Counted from the first letter of the stretch, positions 1 through 12,335 are shown. The stretch is DNA of 64,000 nucleotides from Emmonsiellopsis sp. PD_33 (GCA_032988165.1 JANTQF010000020.1:62001-126000), one strand, 5' to 3'. A program made the numbers and translations. Notes: a model not told the origin generated them from the sequence alone.

Positions 1-3000
1 AAGTCAGCAACATCATCTTGAAGAGTCAGAAGAAACTGCCCAAGAAGATTGATAAAAATAGCACTGAGGTAGACATTTAGAGATACAAGAGACATTATAT
101 TTGAGAAGCTCTGTATGATTCTCTCAAATAAGATGTAATATTAAATGCTCAGGTGGCAATCACATCTTCAGATAGTATAGAAGACTCTATTACCCTGTAA
201 GACTAGCTTGAAGATACTTATTAGATGCATGTAGAGGACTTACAGCACAAACTTTTCTAATGAATTATAAACATCTTAATTACTGAATGCAGTAATAATA
301 TAGTTATTCATACTATAAACTGATAAAAAGCTATAGAGAATTTAATGTATTAAGGCTGAGAGCTCTCAGATAACTTCCTCCATTAGTGATTTCTCAGTAG
401 TCTTAGTAATTACATCATATATTTTATGTAAAATTTCTTGAAGAATAACTATCATAATCACCTAAAATCCTACCTCTCAGAATGAAATTTAAATGACCTC
501 ATTAATAATCTCATACATTAGAAAACTATTATTAACACTAGCAAAGAGAAGGGTCTCAAGGCTGGCAGCAAGAAGGATAATAATAAAGATGACACCAAGG
601 ATGATAAAAAGAGTACTAAGGCCTTTCACAAGAATGAATAGAAGTGCTTCTATTACAATGAAACTAAGTATATCAAGTCTAAATGTAAGTTTAAGAATCA
701 TAAGAATCAGTTAAAGAAATAGTAGGCTATAAATAAGGATAGGATCAAGGCTTTAGCCAAGAAAGAAGTGAAATCTACTGAGAATAAGAATAAAGTGGAT
801 GAGAATAAAGACTTTGCAGGTCCATTAAAGAGTCTATCTGCTATCTTAAAGAATGTTACATTAGAAGGCCTTACTCATCATATTAATTCAGTAATTCAGT
901 ATTTTAATACTGAATTGACCTGGCACATTCAGAATAATTACAGTCTATTTACATCTATCTGAAAGTCTATAGTAGATGAGTTGAATCCCATTGAGGATGT
1001 TAGTAGTGATTTAATCTATTCTGAAGGAATTAGAGAGACTATTATCTCTCTCACAGATAGTAATAAATTTATCCTCTTAGAGGCTTACTACATACTATAG
1101 GCTGCTAACAACCTTATCAGCTTTAATAGTCTGATAATCAATAGATTTGATTTCAAATTTCTTTACAATAATAAAGAGCTCTCTGAATTTAAGTTCTATA
1201 GTCTAACTGGGTTGATTTATTATATATCACTCTCTAAGCATAGAGTCTTTCTCATTCACAGTATGAAATCTACTGTAATAGCTGGGGCAGCTCAACTTAT
1301 CATCAACTACAAGAATATCATCTATATCTGACACATTTGATTTAGTCACTGCAACATGCAGGATGTCATCAAACTCTCTAAGAACCCTATTAATAGCTTT
1401 GAAGTCAAGGGGGGGCTAGACCTACCTTTTTATGAGATGTGCAAGTTAAATAAACTGAAAAAGCAAATATCTTATGAACCTATATTAAGATTAATAACCT
1501 GTAGAGTATATCTATACTTTGATATCACTAATAGTAGCAAAATGTTTGGGGATCTTGACAATTTTACACCTAGTCTACAGGGCTATAAGTATCTCCTTTT
1601 AATAGTCAATAACACTACTCACTACAAGACACCTTATTTTCTGAAATTGAAGGCTAATCTTCTAGATACTATAGAGTTCCACCTTAATCATTTTGATAGC
1701 ATGGGAATTCATGCTAGCTTTACCTGATCAGATGGTACTACAGAAGCTCTTAAAGCTAAATGTCAGATAGTATTTATAAAATAGAGTATAAAGTGAGAAT
1801 CAATGGAGTTGTATGCATCTCATCAGGATGATGTTTGTAAACATGTGATATAGACTATAATCTTAAAAGTATGTTACTTGATGTTGCAGGTAGAACTATC
1901 ATTTCACCTCTAAACTGAGATGATTCTTATGAGTTTCTTTCTCATAAACATCTTCCTGATGAGTGCTGAGTTATTCTCTGAGGTAGTTGCTGTAAATTAC
2001 TTGAAGTACATTATACTCTATAAAGTTTGGAATGGAAAATCATATACCTATATAGAAGATTTATGAGCCATTGAAAGTTCTGTTTATATCCTTAAAGAGG
2101 GTAAACATTATGATGCTAGCAAGTTTGCAGCCCATAGTAAGTATTTAGTGCTCATTGGATACTACAGAGGCAACACTTATCATCTTTAGAACCCTGTTAA
2201 GAATGAAGTAGTCACCTCAAGTAGCATTAAATGCAATGAAAATATTACTCTTTCTTATTTAATCTCTCTAGCTTTAGATGACTGGAATTCCTCTAAGATC
2301 TCCCATGATTCTTCTACTAAAAAGGTAGAAGAACCCTCTTCTCTTCCTATCAACCTCAAGGAGGTTGATAACTTGCAAAAGGCCTAGCTTCAGCAAAAAA
2401 TCTTTATGATATCCTGGCTAAATAAGAATGCAGCTCTCCCATTAGGATAAAATGCTACTAAAAAGAAGCACAGTCAGCCCTATAAGACTGATGTTAAAGT
2501 AGATGATAATACTAAAATACTCATAGTATTCTCAGTCTGAGATTTGGAGCTTGTCAATATTACTATGTTAGATGATGCTAAATATTAACTCTTTAAGAAT
2601 TTTAAAGCTTTTACAGCCTGCAAAGCTCAGGCTTCAGAGTTCATTAACAGTATCAAGATCCCAACTACCTATAATGAGATAGTTGGCAGTGAGTATAAAA
2701 AGAAATGAATGGAGGTGATGAAAAGTAAGATAGATAATATACTATCCCACAAGATGTTTAAAGTTATCTCTAAGCTTATAAAATGAATATCTATCTTAAG
2801 TGGTAGATGGGTCTATAGGATTAAAACTAATGAAAATAGTGTAATAAAAGCATTTAAGGCCCACTAAGTGATTAAGGGATTCCACTAATAGAAGGGTGTC
2901 AACTATCATGAGACATATGCTCCAGTAGTCTCTGCTGATGTTATTTATATAATATTTGCTACTATAATACTTAAAGGTTGATATATTCATCAAGTCAATT

Positions 3001-4230
3001 TTATAACAGCCTTTCTCAACACCCAACTCCCTGAAAATGAACAGTTATTCATAAAGCAGCCTACTGGATTTAATTTGGATGATCTGGAGAATGTTTATCA
3101 CCTACTAGAGGATCTTTACAGCCTAAAGCAAGCACTGAAGCTTTGATTTGATCTCTTAATGAGTTTTCTGAAGGAACTAGGCTTCAAATAGTGTGAGTGA
3201 GATCATAGTCTTTAATATCATAAGAAGCTGCAGGTTTATTTGACACTCTATATTAATAACATTAAACTTATCAGTCTGAATATGAAGAATATTAAGGACA
3301 TCTACATGAAAATTATAAATCACTTTGATATCAAGAACTTGGGTGATGCTCACCACTACCTTAATATAAAAATAATTAAAGATATAAGAGGAATAAAGAT
3401 CTCATAGGATGCCTATATTAAAACTCTTCTTATTCAATTTAATATGCAGGACTATAACACCATTAAAATCCTAATAGATTCCAGTTTTAACCTGCTCTCA
3501 GATGAAATATCATTCAACAAGAAGATCTATTATACAGCTATTAGTTCATTTCAGCATCTTGCAATCTATACCTGGCCTGATATCATGTACATAGTCAGGT
3601 GCCTAGGCTGTTATGCATCTAAGCCTATGAAGGTATACTAATAGAGCATAAAGTACTTACTACAGTATTTACAGAAAACTCAGAATATTAGTATTTAATA
3701 CTGAGTTAATAGTCTACAGTAAATTAAGGCATTTTTAAATAGTAATTATACAGATAATAAGGAAGATAGGAAATCAACATTCAGCATGATCATTAAGCTT
3801 GCAGGCAGCCTGATAGCCTGGCACTCAGTGAAGTAAACAGTAATAGTACTATTCTCAATGGAAGCTGAATATATAGCTGCAAGTAAATCAATTAAAACTG
3901 TTATTTGAATCTGTAGCCTACTTAGTGAGCTTAGTCTAGCTCTTACAAATGTTGCCATACTAATATATACAGACAACATGGGCACTCTGGCAGTTATTTG
4001 AGATAAGAAGATCACATAAAATATTTATTATATTAAGATTTAATATCATTACATTTAAGATGTAGCTGAGAAGAAGGTTATTAATATGAGACAGTTATCT
4101 ACAAATAACATACTAACAGATAGTTTAATAAAGTTGCTGGCACTTAAGAAGTTTGAGATCTCTACAAAGTAAATGGAGATCAATCTTGGGTGTGCAAAGA
4201 AAGAAAATGAAGTTATAAAGGAGGCCTAGA
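1..4230 (+). pseudogene. Copia gag-pol polyprotein relic
   Basis: All recognisable motifs share one reading frame (codon starts divisible by 3) from about base 640 to 4,230, so decay is by substitution without net frameshift. A zinc knuckle lies at 642-689 (CFYYNETKYIKSKC, a C-x2-C-x4-H-x4-C knuckle with Cys2 and His changed to Tyr). A protease remnant follows near 880-960. The integrase has a C-x2-C remnant near 1,437, a core Asp in YLYFDITN near 1,515 and a second core Asp changed to Asn (LLLIVNNTTH) near 1,600. The RT runs ~2,690-3,500 with YVDD degraded to YINN at 3,249. RNase H runs ~3,720-4,180 (MEAEYIAAS at 3,858; IYTDNMGTL near 3,965). The longest open piece is 1,356-1,727 (123 codons, integrase). 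The polyprotein should copy and insert the element's RNA; this copy cannot. Confidence 0.88.
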
Positions 4231-4423
4231 GTAGTTATAGAGGTAATTTTATAGTGGATTATAGATGAAGATAATAAGTGTTTTTACAGGTATTTTATGA
4301 GTGATTTTTGCAGCAGTTACATGAGAAGGACCCTGAAAGTGAAGGAGTGGAACTAAGATATCTCTATGAATTTTGTATGTAATTTTCTAGATTAATCATT
4401 GCTTTTCAGGAGCTGCATGCAGG

Positions 4424-4433
4424 CCAAGGGGGA
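4424..4433 (+). other. Polypurine tract of the Copia element
   Basis: The purine run AAGGGGGA sits directly before TGTTGAAG. This is the usual arrangement at the 3' end of a Copia element, where the tract primes second-strand DNA synthesis and the LTR begins with TGTTG. It fixes the start of the 3' LTR at 4,434. Confidence 0.6.
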
Positions 4434-5114
4434 TGTTGAAGCCCTGATCATGAGGCCTGCAGTGTATAGCTTATAAATGTATGATTATGTGACTCTTCAA
4501 TCATATAATCTCACATTCTCACTTAGTATACTTAGATAGCTATATACATTACTTAAATGTAAGACCTTAAGCTTTCCACATCATTATTTAGTGGTTATTT
4601 GGGATTCTTTCAGCATCTCTTATTATAATACCCTTAATGACATTCTAGATTCTAAACTTTCTAATGATTTTATAGAGGCTCTATGATCTGAGCAGATAAA
4701 TGAAGTTACTTAGTTAGCTATACTAGTACTATCTATTTTCATTTTGCCTGCTTATAAGTGAGTGCTACTAGTACCTTCTATTACTATACTAATACTGCTG
4801 ATATGGTCTATCTCTACAGCTCTATTAGCTGTATTAGTATTATTAGTATAGCCTGTTCCTTTCTTGTCTAATGCATTCACTTGATTGAGGGCTAAATATG
4901 AGGCCTGTGATTGCTAAATGTATGAGATGAACTATTATTTTAATTCTCTCATATATCATCTTTATTAGTTCTAATATTCTCTATATATCTATATGTTATA
5001 TACCCCCTCTGTGGATTCCTCTTCTTGCCAGCCATCCTGGCTAAACCTAGACACACTGAACACTGAGTATATTAAGAATCAATAATATATCACTCATGGC
5101 AGCTGTTGCAGGTA
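4434..5114 (+). repeat. 3' LTR of the Copia element (right end uncertain)
   Basis: The LTR starts TGTTGAAGCC after the polypurine tract. It contains no reading frame. 4,690-4,870 is rich in short CTATTAGTA-type words. The right end is uncertain; I stop at a CTGTTGCA near 5,107-5,114, but no partner LTR or target duplication is available to confirm it. Confidence 0.4.
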
Positions 5115-5381
5115 TGATATGGAATAGATATCTAATCTAATGAAAGTATAGAGCTTAGAGAAGTCTTAAATGTAGAGTTTGAAAGAGAAGAAAATACTAA
5201 TCCTACTGTAGGAGAAGAATAGAGGATAAAGGATCACAAAAGGATATAAATATCTTCCTGCTGAAATAAAAGAATAATACTAGAATTAGATTCATATAAA
5301 GTAATATTTAATAGAAAAAATAATCATTACTAATACTTTATTAGATGGTCAATGTGTTCATACAGTTATATATTTAATTTG
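5115..5381. other. No recognisable feature
   Basis: AT-rich intergenic or decayed sequence between the Copia LTR and the minisatellite. I see no open frame, terminal repeat or similarity to the other elements in the window. Confidence 0.4.
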
Positions 5382-5776
5382 AAATTTGAAAGCTTTTGCA
5401 AAGTGCCATGTCTCTCCCCTTTTAATTTGAGTGCTTTGACAAAGTGCTATAACCCTCCCCTTTCAATTTGAGTGCTTTTATGAAGTGTCATATCCCCCCT
5501 CTTTTAACTTGAGCTTTTATAAAGTGTGATGTTCTCTCTCTTTTAACTCAAGCTTTCATAAAGCATCATATCTCTCCTCTTTTTATTTAAGTGCTTTGAT
5601 AAAGTATCATATCCCTCCCCTTTCAATTCAAGTACTTTTATGAAGTGCCATGTCTCCCCCCTTTCAACTCAAGTTTTCATAAAGTGCTATATCTCTCCCC
5701 TTTCCATTTAGGTACTTTCATAAAGTGCTATATTTCTTCCCTTTTAATTCAACAGCTTTCATAAAGCTTTATATAT
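5382..5776 (+). repeat. Minisatellite, ~41-bp unit, about 9-10 copies
   Basis: A tandem repeat with anchor word AAAGTG (or a transition variant) at 5400, 5441, 5482, 5521, 5560, 5601, 5642, 5681, 5722 and 5763, a period of 41 or 39 bp. A unit reads roughly AAAGTGCYATATCTCTCCCC followed by TTTYAATTYRAGTGCTTTYAT. Differences between units are mostly C/T and G/A. The plus strand carries pyrimidine runs and the minus strand purine runs. Because the period alternates between 41 and 39 bp, a coding role is unlikely. Confidence 0.85.
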
Positions 5777-6170
5777 AGAAAAGGGAAAAAGTTCTAAATA
5801 CCTGACTCTTTTCTATCCCTTTCCTATATTTTTTTTCTCTTTTCTTAAATATCTTTTCTCCTACTAAAGATCATCAATATTCTCCTCCCTATATCATATT
5901 AGTTATAATTATATTGAAATAAACTCTCAAACTATCTTTTCTCCTTTCTGAAAAGAAAATTCTATCACCTCTGTCTTCTAATATCACATTCAATACAAAA
6001 GATGTACATATAAAACTTTGACATCATGAAATAGAGAAGTAGTAAGACTGACATGATATATAGGTTAGCATATGAATCACCCACTAATTAGCATTAAAAA
6101 CTACTTATTGCTAGCTAGGAGCTAGCACACTTCTACTATAACTCCCACTCTGACACTCATGCACTTCTAG
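5777..6170. other. No recognisable feature; pyrimidine-rich then AT-rich
   Basis: Starts with TTTCTCTTTTC-type runs (5,810-5,870) and continues as AT-rich sequence. TAGCTAGGAGCTAGCA near 6,112 is a small dyad. No gene or transposon end is recognised. Confidence 0.35.
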
Positions 6171-7340
6171 CCTAGTCTGAGAGAAATATAATATATATAT
6201 AGAATGCTATTGAATCTACTAACTTTATTCATTTTAAATACTTTTATATGAATGTACTATTAGTTTAATCCTATAGATAATAATCTGATGTATAATAAAT
6301 TAATTTTCTCTGTTATACCTATTAAATACACTGTTGATTATTTCCTGTCTGTATTCAAGTCTCTAGTCATTTTAGAGGGTGTTATAGAAATTACTTATAG
6401 AATAATCACCATTAATATATCATATGAGATATATATTAAAATAACATGTTCTAGACTTCCCCTCTGGGCCCTCTCCTACCTCCTATCTTCTATATTAGTG
6501 ACTAGACTGGGTCTATGCCTGACAACCCTATCATTATTAATTGAGTGGAGGGTTAGATGATTTCCTCCCTTAGAAGGTAATTTTAGAGGCTTTAAAATCT
6601 AAATGAACCTTACTTTGTCTTTTTTAATTAATTTTATTAGCTTTATTTTTAGGTACTTAGTTTTAAGGGATAGATCTAGCTCTCTATTTAGGCTTCTTAC
6701 TGTCTCTTTTCCTTCTACTTTATATGTATGACTGGGTTGATTTTGAGTGCTTGTTTTTCATTTTTTTAAAGGGTGAGATTGGCCAGTAGCCTTAGAATGT
6801 TACTCTTTTATTACTTTGACTTTTCTTTTATCTATCTTTATGTCTTTATCTTTTATTCCTCTATTTGATTTATATAATTATATTATTTAATATCTTTTAT
6901 ATTAACATTAGTGAAGATGTCTCCATTGACACTCATATTAAGCTATATTAATATTTGCTGGTGTGTTCATACTATCCTCCCTATTAATATTAGTGGAGGT
7001 GTCCTCTTAACTATTTATATTGATTATATCAATATTAGCTGGTATGTCCCTGCTACTATTCTCTTTAATATTAGTAGAGGTATTTCTATTACTATTACTT
7101 ATATTAGATTATACTAATATTAGATGGTGTGTTCCTACTCTCATCTGCATTAATATTAACAGCCCAGGTGTCTGTATTACTACTCATATTAGCTGTGCTA
7201 ATATTAGCTCTATTATGATCTATTTCTTCAATATTATCTATTACTCTATTTTATACTATCAGATGTATACATCCCTTTCCTACTTTATTAGGAAGATTAG
7301 TGCTTATCTTCTTACCTGCATGCAAGCAAATTTTAGCATC
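6171..7340 (-). pseudogene. Unrecognised low-complexity protein relic
   Basis: I do not recognise a family. On the minus strand, one frame from ~6,890 to ~6,290 carries only a few stops in some 200 codons. It reads first as a Lys/Ser/Thr-rich stretch (KATGQSHPLKK near 6,780) and later as LVTNIEDRR near 6,490. Upstream of it (6,905-7,215) the same strand reads as an Asn/Ser/Thr-rich repeat of the type NTPANINI, broken by frame changes. This would suit a disordered region of a host protein or a gag-like protein. Plus-strand frames over the same bases (6,288-6,560; 6,911-7,117; 7,020-7,349) are hydrophobic complements and I do not accept them. The call rests only on low stop density and composition. 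Confidence 0.3.
6905..7215 (+). repeat. Degenerate ~83-bp tandem repeat made of two half-units
   Basis: The word TAATATTAG or a close variant recurs near 6,948, 6,983, 7,028, 7,064, 7,114, 7,152 and 7,197. Alternate words match best (TAATATTAGCTGGTGTG and TAATATTAGTGGAGGTG), giving a unit of 80-86 bp with about three and a half copies. Confidence 0.6.
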
Positions 7341-7349
7341 TTTTTTTAA

Positions 7350-7835
7350 CTACCTAAATTAGATCAATTAGTAATGAGCTATATTTAAGTATTCAAGCCT
7401 TTTTATTAATAATAGAATAGATACATTAAAATTTACTAGTACATAGATGAGGAAATAGTCTATCATACTATTATTATCTAGCACTATAATTCTTATACTA
7501 ACTCTTAATCTTTATTTTACCTATAGTAGTTTTTCCTGTCAGTGATGTTCAGAACAAACAAATGTGAATGTAAATGCAATAAATAAATAAACATATAAAT
7601 AGATGATTAATTTATAGTCAGACTGCTACTAATATGAATTGCTTGAGAAGAAGATGACTTATATATAGCTATAGAGCCTAGTCAGTGCTGATATGAGATT
7701 AATCATAAAGAATAAAATTAATTATAGATAAACTTCAGCTATTAGTACTAATAATGTGGAACTATAGGATCTAATAGATTAAAATGAATTATAATTAACA
7801 CTATTCTTATTATTTTTCAGTAGAAAATATTACTT
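7350..7835. other. No recognisable feature
   Basis: AT-rich decayed DNA between the repeat region and the truncated left end of family I copy A. No frame or terminal repeat seen. 7,560-7,600 has AATAAATAAATA-type simple sequence. Confidence 0.35.
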
Positions 7836-8680
7836 TATCTGTGCACCTCAGTGTGCTTAGTATTCTGAGCTTACATGTGATATAGAAATTCTATGATAGA
7901 TTCAGCAAGAGAGGATTTATAGGCTGTATCAGATTCTATAATTATATTAATTAATATCTATAGCACTAGATGAGCTAGCTTTTTTATATTACTAATAATA
8001 TGTCTCTCATCTATACATGCATTTTAATATATATAGAAAGTAAGTACACTAATATAAATTACATTTTTCTTATTATTTGATAGTTTTAAATGCATTATTA
8101 TATTAATTATTTACTAACTAAAATCTTCCAGCTATATCTATATATCTATATCTGGTGTTTAAAATATTTCTTGAAGAAGCTTTTCTTAAATTATTAGTAA
8201 TAATATTCACCTTGAAATATTTTTTTTATAATTAGAATGACAACTAGGTGCATCTACAGAATTCTTTATTTCTAAATAATACTTAATGATAAAGTTAAAT
8301 ATGAAAAGTATTTTCATTTATTATATCTAACATCTAACTAACTTCATTATTATCATAAAGTATTATAGATGAATATGATTAGATAAAACTATCATACAGA
8401 AATATACATCATGCAGGTAGTAATATTATTACTTGAATGCTATAAAAATAATAAGAAGTTTCTAGTTATATATATTATAATTATACTTTACTAATAATAA
8501 GCCTTATAAATAGTATGCAACTAGATGCTATTATTCATCATTTAGATCTAACTGTGAGAGAATTATACTTAGTATGAAATCTGATATATCTGACTTCACT
8601 CAGAGTTTCTAATTCAAATTGAAGTATATAAGAATTAGAGTCTTTATAAATGTACTTTTTAGTTCTTAGAAAGCTTTCTA

Positions 8681-8682
8681 TA
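8681..8682. repeat. TA target duplication, left (MITE in copy A)
   Basis: TA precedes TTGTGCC here and follows GGCACAA at 9,254. Removing the insert and one TA gives CTTTCTATATATTAG, which matches the empty site in copy C (CTTTCTATACATTA near 38,086) apart from one C/T. Confidence 0.75.
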
Positions 8683-9253
8683 TTGTGCCTTGCAAAAACC
8701 ATGCGAAAGAGGCCTTGGTGGGAACACCCACACAAAATATATGTTCAACACAGAAATCCAAGACAAAAAATCAAGAAGTACTTCTATCTACCCAAACAGG
8801 CATTTTTAACTTCATTTTTTGTATGTAATTGCTCTATATCCACCTCTTTTTAAGATACCTACCTCAATGAACCATTCCTACCCTTCAAATAGCCTAAAAA
8901 TATATTAAAAGTGCACTCTCAAAATTGCACCTGAATGCAATGACTGCTGTAAATTCTTGCCAAGACTTTTGCATGGTTTTTGCAATTTTGCATGGTTTTT
9001 GCAAGGCACAATAAGTCTTCCTATCCCTAGCCCTCCACAAGCTCTAGAAGGCTAGGGACTTATTCAGCTGACTGTTTAGAGGTTGGTAACTTGGTATAGA
9101 GTAATTACATGTAAAAAATGGAGTCAAAAATGCCTGTTTGGGTAGGTAGAAGCACTTTTTCATCTTGGATTTCTGTGTTGGGTGGGAAAAACATATATTT
9201 TATGTGGGTGTTCCCTGCCAAGGCCTCTTTCGCATGGTTTTTGCAAGGCACAA
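8683..9253. mobile_element. 571-bp MITE with long terminal inverted repeats
   Basis: Terminal inverted repeats of roughly 190 bp begin TTGTGCCTTGCAAAAACC at the left and end in the reverse complement at the right. TA is duplicated at both sides, as with Tc1/mariner-type elements. No transposase frame is present, so it must have been moved in trans. Two of the very few CG dinucleotides in the window lie in its repeats (8,704 and 9,229), which suggests it is younger or less mutated than its host. The short frames 8,538-8,735 and 8,650-8,853 crossing its edge are chance. A third copy of the terminal sequence lies inside (8,971-9,011). Confidence 0.85.
8971..9011. repeat. Internal copy of the MITE terminus
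   Basis: Two tandem words (GCATGGTTTTTGCAA) end in GCAAGGCACAA at 9,011, identical to the right end of the MITE and also followed by TA. The left terminus and this internal end together define a 329-bp unit (8,683-9,011) inside the larger element. Confidence 0.7.
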
Positions 9254-10735
9254 TATATTAGTATTAAAAAGGATTATTTTTTAGTTCTGACCTTTCTATA
9301 TTATATCTTTTATGAGTGTAGATAAGAGCTGTACTTTTACTATAAATTTATCTATAAAATAGCAGTAAAAATTTATAAACTCTAAGAATATCTAAATGTT
9401 ATAAATGCACTTAAGTTAAAGTTAGAAAAGAATAATATTAATTTAGCTTTATTCTATCTTAATACTATTTATACTGATTATAAAGTCAAGGAAATTAATG
9501 TGATTCACATGAAATATATATTTACTAAGTTTTATATATAACTTGTAGGTATATAGGCATTCTAGTATTATATACACATGCTTATAATACTCTTCCTCTG
9601 AGTTTAAGTAGATGATAATGTCATCCAGATAGATAATATAGTAGATATCTAAAAAATCACTTAGAGTCTTATTAATATAAAATTGAAATATCATCAGTGT
9701 GTTTGTGAGTTTAAAGAGGACTACTTGATATTCAAAATAATTATAGTGTATTTGAAAAGCTATTTTCCACTTATCATCTTTATATATGTATAGTTAATAA
9801 TATATATTGTAGAGATCTAACTGTAAGTAGATTTTTATACTGATCAGCCTATTAATCATTTTACTAATTAAGGGGAAAGGATATTAGTTCTTTATACTAA
9901 TAGTATTAAGCCTACAGTAGTCTATATAAAGATGTATGATTTCATCTTTTTTTGAAATGAAAAATATTAGTACACTTACAGAGCTTTTTAATGGATATAT
10001 TCATTCTTTTTTTAAACTAAATTCTAGGTATTTATATAGCATCTCTAGTTCTTTAATGAAGAGATTATAGATTAATTAATAGAAAAATTCTTTTTTAGAT
10101 ATTAAATTAATTAAATAATTATATTATATATATTCTAAAAGTAATTTTATTACAGCTTCTGAGAAAACATCTTTATATTTATAGTAGATTTCTGATATTA
10201 CTAGCTCTCTATCTGAAATTATATTGAACAGAGCAATTAATTTGACCCTCTTTAGTTGATGTGAATGAATAATATAAGCTATACATTTAATTCTAACTAC
10301 TATATCCACTTATTTCATAATAATGATCTTAATATTATTAATATATAATGTATGATATGTTCAGTATGATTTTAACCATTAAATGTTAAAATCTATAATT
10401 TTAAGCTAAAGAAATCTCAGAATGACATTGTAACCTTTCATATCTATTACTTTAAAATAAAAGCTCTGATTATAAGAGAGTCTCTTGTTATCAATTATAT
10501 GTATATACATCTCATATTAATTATAGACTATAATCTAATATTTATTAATTGTGCTGATCCAATATAGATCCTCACTATCTTTTTTAAGGTGTATTTTTAT
10601 TTATTTTTAGCTAATAAAATTTACTTCTATATTTAAGTTAATAAGTATCTAAATAATAGTTAACTTTTAGAGGGTTTCTAGTTATATCTTAATTATCATT
10701 ACTTCTTTACTGTACCTTTATTCTATCTTATTTAT

Positions 10736-11990
10736 TCTCAGTGTTACAGCAGTACTCAGCACTGAGGAATCTAGTTTTTTAACTTATACTTTTTCATGTA
10801 TTTTTCAGAATGAAGTTCTCAGTAGTCATTAGATATATAATCTGATTTATTACAATAAAAGCACTTAGAGTGAAAGATGAACTTAAGTTGTAAGAATTAG
10901 CCTTTAAGTATATAATTTAGAGATTTTTCCCTTTTAAACTCTATTTTTATTTGGAAATTGAAGAACTTCTTCTTGTATAGTAGATTTACAGTGATTTCCT
11001 ACTTAAATGAGAATAGTTTTTAATTCTTATAATACTACTTTATTTTATATAGAAATGCTAGTATTTCTTTATAATCTTTAAGATCTCTCTTCATTAGGTG
11101 TATATGAATCTGAATTTCCTCTTAGTAATAGTTTATTAGATTAAAACTGTGCTGTTTCTTCTAAATCTTATAAGGTAGATATTTCTTTAGATTAAGAAGA
11201 TACTTAATAAAATTTTAAATAGATTGATTATTTCATTATTATATATTTATATATCTCTTAATTAATTGTTATTAGAGTACATTTAGATTTATAAAATGTA
11301 ATTATAACTATATATAGAGGTTTTCTTAGATAAATAATTAATTCTCTAAATTTACTTTATAATTCTTATAGAAGATATTCTATTAGTAGAGAGATTTCAT
11401 GGCAAGCTTCTATATAGTATTTTAGATGTAGTATTTTTTGATAGTATAGTAGTCTTCATTGTATTTAAATTTCATTTTAATTTAGATGATGAAGTCCTCA
11501 AGTTTTAATATACTTTTCTCTTAATATTTGAAGGAGGTATCAATCTTTAAATAGATAATTTAGTAGAATAACTAGGTTATTTCTGTGTAAGACCTTTTCA
11601 ATGTTTAATTTTAAGCTATAATTTTCTTCTATATAATTAGCACAGCTACCTCTTAATCTATTAATTCATCTTATACTAGCTGGTTCTTCAGTGCCTTTAT
11701 AATGTATTTTACCTTTTAGATTTTTCATTACATTTATAACTCTTTAATGTATTCTTTAATTACATATAATTATATAGTAGATAGATGCAGATCTTCATCA
11801 TTTAACTTTTTATTATCTATAATTAATTTACAGTTAAGTTCTTATAAAGGATTTTATAGAGGTTTAAATTATAGTTCATCATTATTAGTTTCTTATTATA
11901 TAGAGAGGTTAGTACACATTTAAGAGGTTCTTCTACAGTTATTCATAGTCTTTTTACAAGCTATCTTATTGTTATTCATTTATTTCTGAT
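10736..11990 (-). pseudogene. Family I gag relic, copy A
   Basis: Capsid-type gag read by alignment with copies B, E and F; it would package the element's RNA into virus-like particles. A zinc-knuckle remnant lies near 10,790-10,870 (minus). No open piece is long enough to stand alone, because stops are dense. The limits are set by the matching start word ACTGTTTACTCAGG near 11,990 and the knuckle. Pol follows in the -1 frame in the related copies. Confidence 0.7.
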
Positions 11991-12335
11991 GGACTGTTTA
12001 CTCAGGGGTAAGCAAATAAAACTATAATATCTGATGTTGAATATAAAGGCTTTTTAATTTGAAAGGTAGATTATAAGTTATTAAACAGTATGATGAGAAT
12101 AAACAGGTAAAAATATATATATATTTTAAATGTAGGGGTTATATAGTAATAAGATTATTTGCTGATTCTTTTCATAAGAAATCTGTACAATATATATATT
12201 AATAACTAGCTACTAAGTGTGCACTACATGTGCATTACCAGGCACATTATCAGGCACACTGTTGAGCCTGAGGTCTGAGATCTGAGATCTGAGAGCACAG
12301 TTGATCTATATATAATATATGATCTCCTTTATGTA

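Larger units (their letters stand above)
1..5114 (+). mobile_element. Ty1/Copia LTR retrotransposon, 5' end outside window
   Basis: This is the 3' part of a Copia element. Domains appear in the Copia order: gag zinc knuckle, protease, integrase, reverse transcriptase, RNase H, polypurine tract, 3' LTR. The 5' LTR and the start of gag lie upstream of base 1. The element is dead: many TAA, TAG and TGA codons stand at former Gln, Arg and Trp positions. It is less eroded than the Gypsy family I copies, so whole domains can still be read. The 3' limit (~5,114) is a guess, because no second LTR is present for comparison. Confidence 0.85.
7836..10735 (-). pseudogene. Family I pol relic, copy A (PR-RT-RNase H)
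   Basis: The best frame is 9,449-9,694 (81 codons), the RT palm with an intact IIYLDDIIIY at ~9,610-9,640, followed by KLSKYIFHVNHINFLDFII, typical of Ty3/Gypsy RT. A protease remnant lies near 10,620. The stretch 10,124-10,309 is the linker before RT and also occurs in copies B (15,152) and E (24,261). The RNase H part (8,000-9,440) is split by the MITE. Stops are dense. Copies A, E and F keep YLDD while B, C and D have YLND. The relic is truncated before the integrase core. Confidence 0.85.

Noticed and set aside
489..714. Overlapping 70- and 73-codon frames on opposite strands
   Set aside because: Both are off-frame readings of the Copia gag, whose true frame carries the zinc knuckle at 642-689.
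2796..4015. Minus-strand frames 2,796-3,026 and 3,746-4,015
   Set aside because: Complements of the Copia RT and RNase H; no independent support.
5382..5776. CRISPR array or telomere-like repeat
   Set aside because: Units are contiguous with no unique spacers, period 39-41 bp, and the setting is eukaryotic; no telomere motif is visible.
6288..7349. Hydrophobic plus-strand frames (90, 68 and 109 codons)
   Set aside because: Ile/Leu/Tyr-rich translations of AT-rich repeats. The repeat period is not constant in frame and the minus strand reads better.
8538..8853. Two short frames at the left edge of the 571-bp MITE
   Set aside because: They cross the MITE boundary and its terminal repeat; neither continues a domain through the junction.
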